DNA of 53,020 nt from Saksenaea vasiformis B4078 (Eukaryota; Mucoromycota; Mucoromycetes; Mucorales; Saksenaeaceae): NCBI GenBank assembly GCA_000697055.1, contig JNDT01001731.1:1-53020 (forward strand), in the 5' to 3' direction. The notes under the pieces were generated by a model. That model was not told the origin of the DNA. It did not search any database and saw only the letters and a list, made by a program, of their open reading frames with translations. Positions 11,560-22,700 of the stretch are shown one piece after another. Position numbers and translations under genes: made by a program. Every line of letters starts with the position of its first letter. Position 1 is the stretch's first letter.

Positions 11560-12941
11560 CTAGCGGCCGAAACTTGGCGTGTATTGTTCAACGAACATGA
11601 ATAAGCCATATTTAATGTACTGCAGTCCAACAAAGTTCTTATATAAAGTGCTTTGGTCTTTCACAAATGCTTGCATGTCAAGTATGTACGTTAGATTAAA
11701 AGGGAAGCAAAGTATGAGATATCTCGCGCTGAGACAAGTTAAAATATGCCTTGTAAATATATCATTTATGAAAAGAAGTATGAACGTACTTACATGGAAC
11801 TCGATTCCCCGTAGGGGTAAAATTTACCAAAGACGCATAAAAGCCATTCACGATAAGCACCCATTCGATGATACTTGCTTATCTCACTTTGCATTTGTGC
11901 GATCATAGTGCATGGTCTGGGGCACACTGTGAGTTAAAATTTCAGAGAAAAAAAAAGTGAAGAGCTAGTAAAAATGAAGCCGACAGGAGCTACAGGTGGA
12001 AAAAGAAAAGTTGCCAGTATTATTCATTTAACATAAAAGAAAACACTTACAGTTGCCATATCCCCATCCAGGGCGTACGCACTCCGTTAGGATATGCTTG
12101 TGCTCTCCTAGGGCAAAAGGGGAAAGAAAGGAAAGAAAGCCTGTGCAGAATGAAGTTAGTATATAGCGATCATTGAAAGAAAAACGCACTTACAAACGAT
12201 ATGGAAGGAAAGAAAGGAAAAGCAGAATGGTGGCAATCATTATGCAGAACAAAATCAATATGCGGTATCTATTGAAAGAGCTACAGTATAGCGCTTACAA
12301 AATAAGTAAAAAAAAAAAAAAAAAAAGGAGCGGAAGGGCTACAGGACGAAGACTCACCTCAGCTAGCTCAATCATACGGTTACTCCACATTATTGAATTA
12401 CTGCGGCAGTGCATACCAAAGAAATAAGCAGAAGGCAAAGAAAAATGGGCAACATCTACCTGGGTTGTCTATAAAAGGATCATCTGAAACATGTTCCCCG
12501 ATCTCAAGACAATATCCTTCAAATGTAAAATCGAGGTTATCTTTAAATTCACGCATAGGTAAGGATAGCTTTAAAGATCAAATGGCTGCTGTCAAGAAAG
12601 AGCAATATTCACTAAACACCCGTCGTGCCTTAAAACCATGTTTCTGTAGCTGGCGAAGAAGTCGTCAATGACACGACGGAGTGAGCATAGTATGAGGTAC
12701 GCACAAATACCTACGTTTTGTGGACGCACAGTCTCCAGTCAGATGCGCATTCTATTCCGACTAAGAGCACGCAACCAAATTTGAGTCTGTTCTCGTTAAG
12801 TACGTCAAAAACGTACGAGAAAGCGCCGCTATGATGAATAATAATATTAAGTTTTTTGGTGCAACAATCAGCTATAGATTTGTCGCTTATGGCAACAAGT
12901 CTATTAGTTGCACAAAATATCGGGTGCAATACGGAACTCAA
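11560..12941 (-). CDS. Unrecognised multi-exon locus, model unresolved
   Basis: The minus strand carries several protein-like stretches next to good splice signals. In order they are: FAYSYV-type sequence near 12.8 kb in a 76-residue frame, MREFKDNLDFTFEGYCLEIG near 12.5 kb ending at a GTAGATG donor, LGEHKHILTECVRPGWGYGN near 12.08 kb ending at GTAAGTG, a segment with KYHRMGAYREWLLCVFGKF near 11.85 kb ending at GTAAGTACG, and a last exon with DQSTLYKNFVGLQYIKYGLF closed by a TAG at 11562-11560. Long pyrimidine-rich introns separate them. I could not join all exons in frame, so it may be partly decayed. No domain is recognised. Confidence 0.35.
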
Positions 12942-12945
12942 ATCG

Positions 12946-13300
12946 TGTCTCTTTTAAGCTGATGGTGGGTGAGTCGTCGGTTTTCTAGTGTGCGCACAAC
13001 ATATAATCGCCCATTTTCCTCCATAAAGCGCCGCGCCGATCAGCGCAAATTAAGACATGAATTTGCCCCTAGAAACGCCAACCTGAAATAGGATACTATA
13101 GCAAAGGCTGCTGCAGGCCTTTTTAGGGTGTGTATAGTCAAACTTCTATAGAGTGAGACAAATCATCAGTAGCTTAGTTTGCTATTGCGCACGTGTAGCG
13201 TTGTGAAAACTTTTTTATTCGTATCCACTCGTGCGAGTTGAGAAAAAAAAAAGATAGTACTGAATTTTGCGCACATATTTTCGTCATCTAAATACCTTTT
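12946..13300. other. Intergenic, nothing recognised
   Basis: No gene, repeat or RNA structure that I can support is visible between the unresolved minus-strand locus and repeat copy A. Confidence 0.35.
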
Positions 13301-14067
13301 TTGCGTTGGTACCAAATCAATCCTGCGGTTATGAGCAGCATATCTTTGCGCAGGGAATCAGGTACCTTCACTTCTGAATCAAAGTTGTACTGCGCTGGTC
13401 CACTGTAATAGGTTCCCCAACGTACCAATCTGAACGCGTAAGATGGGCAGTATTTAAAAGGGACGCATGAATTGTTTTTTTTTCTTTAGCTCTGTTCATT
13501 TCACATCCCCGGTATGCACTTTTAATGGAATACGCATCCACGATTATTCATGTCTTTTGATGTATTGCTTAGCTTGTATGACCTCTGTCCCGAACCGTCT
13601 CAGCTGCGGTGGCGTCTTTACCTATCACTTAAGTGAGTAAACTAAATGTTGTCGCACTCAGCATCACCCATCTTGTACGATAGATCGCTGGACGTTGTAT
13701 CGCTTCAAGTCCTCTGCAGTGCGTTTCAATCGGTCATTTTCAGTGCCAATCTCCTCCCCTTCTCCCATCCCACCCATCACGGTGCGGGATGCGGCCCCCA
13801 TGATTTCATGGGAATACCCTTCGGGGGTTAAGTAAAATGACATCCAAATATTATTCCATTTACTAACCATGGACAAATTTTTATGCTGTCCATATGAATT
13901 TCGCGTCCATCGAGGGGCAGCGTTGATGTAAGTAGTGTATGGATTTGTTGCCAACCTCTGTATTAACGAATGCATATTTGATTCTTTTCTTAGCGTAAAA
14001 GTGGTTCCTCATGGACGCAAAATTTATATAGATTAGCATAAAAACTTGTTCAATAAACAGTAATAGG
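13301..14067 (+). repeat. Dispersed structured repeat, copy A
   Basis: This is a full-length member of a roughly 750 bp family. It begins near TTGCGTTGG and ends near GTTCAATAAACAGTAA, as does copy B. Conserved parts in order are: a T-rich box before CTCTGTTC; CTGTCCCGAACCGTC; a tRNA-like segment with GCATCACCCATCTTGTACGA and CGCTTCAAGTCCTCTGC; a hairpin CCCATGA/TCATGGG; CCC-TTCG-GGG (13817-13826); a longer hairpin pairing GTAAAATG with CATTTAC; and an intron-like interval 13928-13993 (GTAAGTA to TTCTTAG). It has no long open frame. Confidence 0.75.
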
Positions 14068-14663
14068 CTACTTTTCTTTAGTTAAACAATAATGTACGTA
14101 ACCCGTACATAGTAGTGTTAGCTTCTCGCAACTTAATTCCATGTGGTCAAAGTAAGGAACTATCATATCAGTCATACATGCACAATAGCGTTGATTGGAG
14201 ATTCATCCCTGTTACATCTTGTATGTGTTAGTGGTTTGTACCGCTTACGATTTGATTGCAGGACGTGACAACCGTTCAATTATGTCTGTTTTCAGTATTG
14301 CCAAGAAAAAGGCGCAGAGACTACAAACTTCTGTTGCCGTTCGTTTATCTGTCATTCACTTCATTATGTAATTCGAAAGGAAAATGGACGCTTCCCAAAT
14401 TTGCTATGCTGTTTTCATCACTATACTACTGACATCCTCATGCTAAATCTAAGGTATAGCCTGAAAAGCAGGTTTTTGAGAGATGTAACCCTTAAAAAAA
14501 GCCCACTGGCTCACTGAATGTCAATTTCAGAGAGGCGTGATTTTCAGCTGCATTTTTCGATCCTTCTTCTCCCTTTCCTCTCTTTTTATTCTATTTTTAC
14601 TTCCTTCCTTTTCCCTCTCTCTGTGTGTATAAATACAACAGGTGAGACTTTAAGGAATACAAC
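14068..14663 (+). promoter_or_regulatory. Upstream region of the deubiquitinase gene
   Basis: No gene is visible here. A pyrimidine-rich tract (about 14560-14630) ends just before the start codon at 14664, a common core-promoter and leader composition in fungi. This placement is the only regulatory hint, and the exact transcription start cannot be read. Confidence 0.35.
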
Positions 14664-17600
14664 ATGAATCTATCTGCCGCTCCGTCTCGCCATGTCAACC
14701 TTGGTCCCATGTCGAACTCGCCAATGCCGCCAGCAGGATCTGTCAGTGAATTGAAACAGCGAGCATTAGTGGATAGATCTGATAGTGACAAGTACACAGT
14801 CCAACAATGGATACTGTTTACTAGTCAATTGTATCAACAGGTGAACACAATGGGACAACATTGTGCAGATGTCTCGATTGGCTAACATTGTGTTTGCAGG
14901 GCGATTGGGCTTTACGAAACGATGACATGGAAAACGCCTACGTCTGCTATATGAGGGGCTGCAGGTAAACGAAAGAAAAAAAGGGTCCCCTGGATTCTTG
15001 TTAGTAAAACGTATGCTGATGATTTCATATCTATCAGTATCATCTTGGAAGTGATCGCACAACATCCAAACTATTATGAAGCACTCCACGATCCTTTGCA
15101 TATTCAGTTGAAGCAGGTAACGGGAAAGAATGCGCATTGCAGGGCTCAACCGATGACCCATTTTAGCGTACTAACAATGAAATCTTGCCTATCACCCTTG
15201 GAACGATTGCTTCCAGACTCGACAGGCGCTTTAAACCTACGTCTAAATCACCAAACCTCATCCCGAAACCTCCAGCACATGTATCTCCGTCCGTATCGTC
15301 CCCTTCGAGAACGTCTCTACGTAGTCAATCCAGTGCTTTGTCTTCTGTACGACTTCCTTTACCAACCAACAACACATTTCCTGAATCCCTGATTGTGGGA
15401 GTAGAAGAGTTACTTGGTTGGATCACACAGAAAGAGAATCCGCCAAGTATCTTGCTGTTAGATGTACGAGCTCGCAACGTATTCGAAAGAGGGTGTATAA
15501 AACATCAATGGATTGTTCAAGTTGAGCCACACTTGCTTAAGATGGGGTAATGAATCGAGCTATAGTCTATGGCTGGGCTGACATAATCGTTGCGTATCAT
15601 CAGTATCGAAAGTCATACTATTCAGAAGTTGCTATGGTCAAATCCAGAAATAGAACAGACAATGTTTTCTGAGCGCGGTCGGTTTGATGTGATTGTATAC
15701 TATGATCAAAGTTCAAGAACTATTCCAACCGCAACCGAAGCACTACGAAGCCTCAAACCAGCCTTGTATGAATTAGAACAACAGAAACCAATCCGGAGAG
15801 CGCCGATGATGTTAGCTGGTGGATTTGACGCATGGCAAAAAGCGGTTGGAGAAACTGGGGTATTCAGATTTCCAAAGACACAGATAAAGGAGCATAATGG
15901 TCGTGCAAGCGGATCAGCGCAATCGTATCCGCATTATGAACAGGTTCGTGAATGACAAGAGGATAGTACGTCCCTACTAACAGATTTTCCTTCAAACAGC
16001 GTTCCAATGGACGACAAGAGAGTGAGGCACGTCCAGGCATACATCAGTTTAGTCATGTTCCACCCGCACCGGCTGTCAGCCGCGCCTCAGGCGGACAAAT
16101 CATATCCACATCAAACGTATCGGTACCTGTGACAAATACAAAGGAAGAACTTGCCGCAAAATATTTAGATGTTAGATGGAGCACAGGCCCAAGCTTTCAA
16201 AGTTCTCCAAATCGCACATATCCACCATCGTTAGATAACAAGCCTATGTACCCGCCCCAAGCAAAGCTACAAACTCGAGGAACCTTTATCGATAATCCGT
16301 TTAACGGATTCACAGCCACTCAAAATAGTGGATCGTATGGTGTACAGCCGATATCTACCACGCCTGTCCGTGCTGCCCATTCTACAGCACCGCCAGCACC
16401 ACCTGAGCATGAACTGCCGCCACGACCTCTGTCTGCAGGTCCACCAACATACCCAATGACAAACAGGGAACACAGCGCTTCAAGCACTCGGTATCCCGAC
16501 AATAAACCTGCGCCGGCACTAGAGTGTTCCGTTTCACAATTTGGCAATACCATGATTGGTACCACTGGTTTGAAGAATCTTGGCAACACCTGCTACATGA
16601 ACTCGATCATCCAGTGCTTGAGTGCTACAATCCCATTGGCTAGATACCTGATATGTAAGCTTGTGGTGGCCCACTGGTGGAAATAGCGCCAACTCATCGT
16701 TGAAATTTAGCTGGTGCATTTAAGCAACATGTCAATAGAAATAATCCATTGGGTACTGGCGGTCACTTGATAAGCACATTTGCCAATCTTCTGCGCGTGA
16801 TGTGGAGCGAGACGTATAATTTCGTATCACCGATGAGCTTTCGGGTAAGCAGAAAATGGGATGGAATTTGGAAATACTAAACTCCAGAAAAGGAAGCTAT
16901 TATTCGCTTTGCTCCACAGTTCCAAGGCACAGATCAGCACGATTCCCAAGAATTCTTGACATTTTTATTGGACGGGTTGCATGAAGATTTAAATCTGGCC
17001 TACAGAAAAAACAATAATGGCGTGCTGGAAGAAGATGAACTACTATCAGATTATCAAGCTAGTTGCATAGCTTGGGAGCATTACCTCTCGCGCAATGCAA
17101 GTATGATAGTGAGTCTTTTCCAAGGACAGTACAGGAGCCGATTGACATGCTTAAGCTGCAAAAAGGTCCTATTTTCTCGTTGTTTGAACAGATGAAGTCG
17201 TGTGCTTACTTTATCATTTACTAGACGTCCACAACGTATAATACGTTCATGTCACTTTCGTTACCAATACCATCCCGAAAATTCCGATTATCTAGCGTGA
17301 CACTCTATGAATGCTTGGATCATTTCCTGAAAGAAGAGACGTTGGACAAGCGTGATGCATGGCATTGTCCCCGTTGCAAGAAACTGCGACGAGCAAGCAA
17401 ACAGTTGACACTATCGCGATTACCGGATATCTTACTGATCCATCTCAAACGGTTTTCATACGATGGGCCTTTCCGAAATAAGCTGGAAACCATGGTCCAG
17501 TTTCCTTTAAGGTGTAAAAAAGAAAATGAAAGAAGAAGAAGTCGGGCTAAGTATTACAAAATAAATGTAGGGGGTTGGATCTGTCAAATTATGTGCCTAG

Positions 17601-18012
17601 CATTTTCACACCACCACAAACCGGTTCATCCGATTCTCCGCCATCGTTCAAATATGATCTATATGCAGTATCAGTAAGCAATCATCTTGTCAAAAATACA
17701 GGCATTTATAACAACATATGGCTTTAACAGAACCATTATGGATCCCTTACCGGTGGTCATTGTAATACAAAAATGCAGCATTTTTCGCTATACTGACTAA
17801 AAACATCATAGACACTGCTTGCGTGCGTAGTAGTTATCGTGGAGAATGGCAATATTTTGACGACACTCATATTTCTACCTGTGAAGAAAGCAAAGTAGCG
17901 GTAAGCAAACATAAAGAAAGATGTATACTCACTAATACAACGTGAGCAGACACGAGCAGCTTACAATCTATTTTATGTTCGTTCCACAGTAAAGTACCAG
18001 GGATCATTGTAG
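14664..18012 (+). CDS. Ubiquitin-specific protease of the Doa4/USP8 type
   Basis: Thirteen exons join in frame to 891 residues: 14664-14840, 14900-14964, 15038-15116, 15167-15546, 15604-15943, 16000-16654, 16711-16844, 16893-17165, 17225-17511, 17571-17673, 17731-17761, 17812-17900, 17950-18012. A helical region (about 29-107) resembles the MIT/USP8-dimer module. A rhodanese-like domain follows (about 183-345, ILLLDVRARNVFERG), then a Pro-rich linker. The peptidase domain has Cys545 in GLKNLGNTCYMNS, the DQHDSQEF box, zinc pairs C696/C699 and C749/C752, His841 in LTGGHYTA and Asp858-Asp859. This order is that of yeast Doa4/Ubp5 and animal USP8, which recycle ubiquitin at endosomes in the ESCRT pathway. 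The catalytic residues are intact. Confidence 0.9.
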
Positions 18013-18099
18013 CAAAATAATAAAACTTTGTATATATCATTTGAGCAACTGGATGCTAATATTCCTTTCTTGGGAACTGTCAAGAAACAGCTTGATGTT

Positions 18100-18840
18100 A
18101 CAGACTTTTATAATATATCCTTCTTACGCAAATCCACGTCTGCGTTACAGAGTCAGTCCACGGTACACGCAGGGGATAGGCATAAACGAAGAACGTACTC
18201 AAGCAATTAGGTGATCCAATCAAGTAGACGCTCAGACAACCGTCGAAATGCAGACAACTGTGGGACACACATATAAGTACGGAGTCGCGGTAAAGCAAGG
18301 TTATCCCAAAGCCTTGGTACAATGCGAAGAAGTCGCCGAACAGGACGATGTCGCAACGCAAATTCGCCTTGCGAAATTGTACAGTAAGAAAGATGCTCCG
18401 GAACGCAACTACAGAAGAGCCTTCACATGGTGGAGACGAGTCGCTAAACATGGTAGAGACAGCGCGCAAATGGAGCTTGGAAGGATGTACCACGATGGGC
18501 TCTGAGTATCTATAGACTATACTCAAGCTTTCGAATCTTAGAAGAAGGCTATTGATCATGGCAATATCAAAGCGCAGGCCAAGATTGGGAAAAACGTACG
18601 CTAATGGGGAAGGCGTAGTGAGAGATTATGAGAAAGCAGTTGGATCGCTCGAAAAATCAACCAACAATGGTAACGTTGAAGCACAGGACTACTTAGGACA
18701 AATGTACGAACTTGGAAAAGGGATAGAGCAGAGTGATGAGATGGCTATCTGCTATGTACAGTAAAGCTGCCAGGAATGACCATAAAGAAGCAAAACGCAA
18801 GATGCGACCAATCCAATGAAGGCATCGATGAAAGACTGTT
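18100..18840 (+). pseudogene. Sel1-like repeat gene remnant
   Basis: Translated fragments show degenerate Sel1-like repeats, for example RLAKLYSKKDAPERNYRRAF, then YANGEGVVRDYEKAV and LGQMYELGKGIEQSDEMA. The frame is broken by TGA at 18503-18505, by TAG at 18539-18541, by a frameshift near 18594 and by another near 18765 after which SKAARNDHKEAK continues. Sel1-like repeats form helix-turn-helix solenoids that mediate protein contacts. The remnant lies just after the deubiquitinase and runs towards repeat copy B. It is oriented opposite to the larger Sel1-repeat pseudogene beyond that copy. Confidence 0.65.
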
Positions 18841-18894
18841 TGTGCATTAGCAGCATACTAGATAACCCGAAGAATACTGGATTGTGTATACACA

Positions 18895-19637
18895 TTTGCG
18901 TTGACATCACCTCAATCCTGCGGTGAGGAGCGATGGATCTTTGCGCAGCGAAGCAGACACCTTTACTCATAAACCAAAGGTGTATTGCGCTGGTGCATTG
19001 TAATAGGTTCCCTAACGCACCAACCGGAACGTGTAAACTGACAACATTTAAAGGAACGCATGAATTCTTTTTTTATAAAAACATTCCGGTAACGACGTCA
19101 ATTCTTTGTCATGTATACAGGATCATTCATGTCTTTCTATTTATTGTTTAGCCTGCATGAACGTTGTCTCGAACCGCCTCGGCTGTAGTGGCGTTTTTTA
19201 CCCATCACCTAAGTAAAACGAATATTGTCACGCTCAGCATCACTCATCTTGTACAATAGATCGCTGGACGCTGCATCGCTTCAAGTTTTCTCCAGTGCAT
19301 TCGACACTGGCCGGATATGCCAGGATAATCCTCACGTCGCTCCCACCCGGCCAGGATGCGGGGTAGAACTCCCCAGTTAGTGGGATTACCTTCGGGGGTA
19401 AATAGAAGACATCAAAGTATCTTCTATTTACCTACCATGAATGATTTTTTATGCTGCTCCAATAAATTGTGCATCCATCGAGGGTCAAGTTGATGTTAAG
19501 TAGACATGATTTTGTTACCAATTCATTAAGTAACGACCGTATATTTTATTCCATTTTTCTCAGCGCAAACTTGGCTTTTCATGGACACATCATTTGTTTA
19601 GAGTAGCGTAAAAAATTGTTCAATAAACAGTAACTAG
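18895..19637 (+). repeat. Dispersed structured repeat, copy B
   Basis: This copy matches copy A over its whole length, from TTGCGTTGA to TTCAATAAACAGTAAC. The second hairpin is nearly perfect here (GTAAATAGAAGA pairing with TCTTCTATTTAC), whereas A and C pair with different bases at the same places. CC-TTCG-GG is kept (19389-19396). The intron donor is damaged (GTTAAG instead of GTAAGT), while the acceptor TTCTCAG survives. The copy separates two decayed Sel1-repeat loci. Confidence 0.75.
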
Positions 19638-19756
19638 AAAAGAAAAAATGTCCATAAATCCATCGAGTTTCGAAAAAGTTCTGGGTGATCTTCTATTTTA
19701 AACAAAAAGATGGATATACACTGCTTTTCAACACATGGCTGCAGATCTACAGGTAA

Positions 19757-22700
19757 CTAAGATGGTTGCCCTGATGAGCAGTTGTGCTCTACGCCTGTCC
19801 CATCTCTGTACATCTTCGCCAGTTTTGTTTGCGCAACTGTATCGCCTTGGTTGGCAGCATTCTTGTACTGTTTTAGCGCTTTCTGGTAATCTTTATCCAC
19901 ACCTTCTCCACGGTAATACATATCTCCAAGTCGTGTTTGTGCGCCAGCCTCCTCCTGATTAGCGGCAGCCTGATACCATCTAAGCGCTTCTTTATGACTC
20001 TTTCCCACACCTTCTCCGTGGTAGTACATTTCGCCGACCATCAGCTGCGCTTCAGAAAAGCATAACTCCGCAGCCAGTTGGCACCAGTTGAATGCTTCTT
20101 CGTCGTCGCATATTGTGCCTTCTCCATATCTACACATTTTTCCAACTTTGAGTGGTGAGTCAGCATATCTTTGTTCAGCAGAATTTTGCGACACGCCCTG
20201 GCCGAGAATGTACATTTTCCCAACTTCGTGCTGTGCGGCAGGGTTGTTTTGATTCGCTGACATTGTGAGCCATCGGAACGCCTTGGGGTAGTTACGAGCA
20301 GTGCCAATGCCGTCTCTGTACATGATTCCAGCGTTGTATTGTGCATCAGTATCCCCTTGCTCAGCAGCTGCAATAAACCATGAAAGAGCTTCTACATAAT
20401 TCCGGCTTGTGCCTTTGCCTTCGATGTACATGCTTCCAACGTTGTACTGTGCCTCTGCATTACATTGCTCGGCTGACTTTAGAAAACAGTGGAATGCCTC
20501 GCGATGGTCTTGGGGTACGCCTTCACCAAACTCATATGCAATCCCGAGGTTGTATTGTGCGTCACAATCCCCTCCCTTAGCGGCCATTCGGAACCATTTA
20601 ACTGCTCTACTAGGGTCTTTTTCTGCACCTCTGCCATGGCTATACATAACTCCTAGATTGAATTGTGCCTTGGAGTTGTTGTTCAAAGCAGATCTTTCCA
20701 GCCATGCAAGCGCCTCGACTTCATTTTTTTCGACGAGATTCCCCTCACTATACAGTATGCCTAAATGATTTTATGCACCACTGTTGTGATTACACGCAGC
20801 TTTTTTCAAATAATCCAATGCCTTGGTTTCATTTCTATCAATACCTTCACCGGATAGATACATCAACCCAAGGGAATACTGTGCATCGGCGTTATCCTGC
20901 TCTACAGCCTTTTTAAACCATTCGACGGCTTTGAAGAGGTCTTGAACCAGCTCTATTCCATTTCTATACATACATCCGACTCTGTACTGTGCGCGAGGAC
21001 CCCTTTTCTCCGCTGCCTTTGCAAGTTAGAGATACGCCTGTTTGTAATCCTGTGGTACGCTTCGTTCGTCGTGGTACATTGTCCTGAGCTCGTACTGCGC
21101 ATCCATATCCTCGTGATCAATCGCCTCTATATGGTATTCACATACTCGAATGTATTCTCCGGAGGCACCAAATCCTCCTATATACAAAATCCACAGCTTG
21201 CACCGCGCAGTGTGACCGTCGGACAAGGACATCCTTTGATAAGAATATAATTTCTTTATGCTTTTATGGCTGATATCATGCGCATGGTCTCTATATATTT
21301 GCTCTTTAAAGCGTACTTGGATAGCTGTTTTGATTGCCTTTTCAATTATTGGTTAAAAATGATCTGGTAGCAGTCGATAGAAGGGGAAGAGTCCCTGGAA
21401 TTGGATGATCATTGGGTTTTCTTCGATGGATTTTAGCCAACGAACAATACCGGGTTCATCGAGAGACAAAGAAGAGCGATCGTACGAATTAAATAAAAGA
21501 GAGGGATCACCACCTAACAGCGAAAAAAAGAAAAAAAAGTTACATCATGTGTTTCAATCAGCGCACACGCTGAGTTACCGATAATCTTGTGTCGTCGGCC
21601 CGAGCAGATAGCCTCTTCGATTGTGTGCTGCAGTACGTCATTGTTAATATCTAAAGTCTCTTCTGCTATTTCAAGGTCCTCGTCTCATTCAATCATAATT
21701 TTCCCGCCTAGAAGATGTCAACCAGGTATATCATTTGACCTATCCTTTGACACTTACCAAGTACTATCTTTGAAGGATAGAAGCAGCCGTACTCGTCAAA
21801 CATGTTTTTTAACTCTTCACACGAACGCTTGACAGTGTTAGAGCTAATCACACTCTCGACTTTGTTAATAAACAGTAGAGTCGCTTTGACAACATCGCGA
21901 ATAATGAACTACTATATTTCTTATAGTAATGAATTTAGCATGCAGTTCCGCTGACCTCATAGCATTGTGCATATATCACCAAGATGTGTTTTCCACGCAG
22001 CATCTTCGCTGATACGCTACAATTTTCATGTCCAAACAAAGCGAAACCCAGCAGAGTGCGAGTATCAGAGTCGAACAATGTGGTAGAACACAGAGCATCT
22101 GCATCCATCGACATATCCACACCATGAACGATTTCCGTATACATTCAAGCTTTTCCTGAAGATTCTTGTCGATGAACGACGTCTCGGTGTGAACAGAAGG
22201 CCTTGCTTTAGAATCAAATGGTCTTCGGTCTCGGTCAGGCACACCGAACGATATCTCATTTGCTATTTGTCCGTCAAGTCTAATACCTCGATTCCAGTGG
22301 TTGAATAGGCGGTTCGCTACTGCATCTCGCGAAGCATCTGCCGATATAAATCTAAATGGCTTGACTTTCCAGCAGGCATCGTTATCGGTATCGCCACCTT
22401 CTTGGACGGCGGATAGTACTGATATGCGAGTGAAAGATAATAATGGGTTTACTACGTGCTTTAGGATAATCTTTTGTCATACAGGTGCTGTCTAGAAGAA
22501 ACAATACATAAGCGTGCAGTTATGACTTTTCCAGTACTGTCGATCATTTCGCTTTGCAAAAGTATATGATCATCTAGCTGCACAAAACTCTTACTACTTT
22601 CTTCCGATTGCCAGCTTCCTGAGGTAACTTCCACATCTCTCTCGGGCAGTATCACCACTGGCTCTTTATACGGCTTGCTTCTGGTAGCCTTAAAAAAGGA

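Noticed and set aside
17731..17812. Deubiquitinase seeming to lack the conserved Tyr of GGHY
   Set aside because: Unspliced sequence reads GGHC, but an intron at 17762-17811 splits the Tyr codon. Spliced, it reads LTGGHYTA, so the catalytic site is intact.
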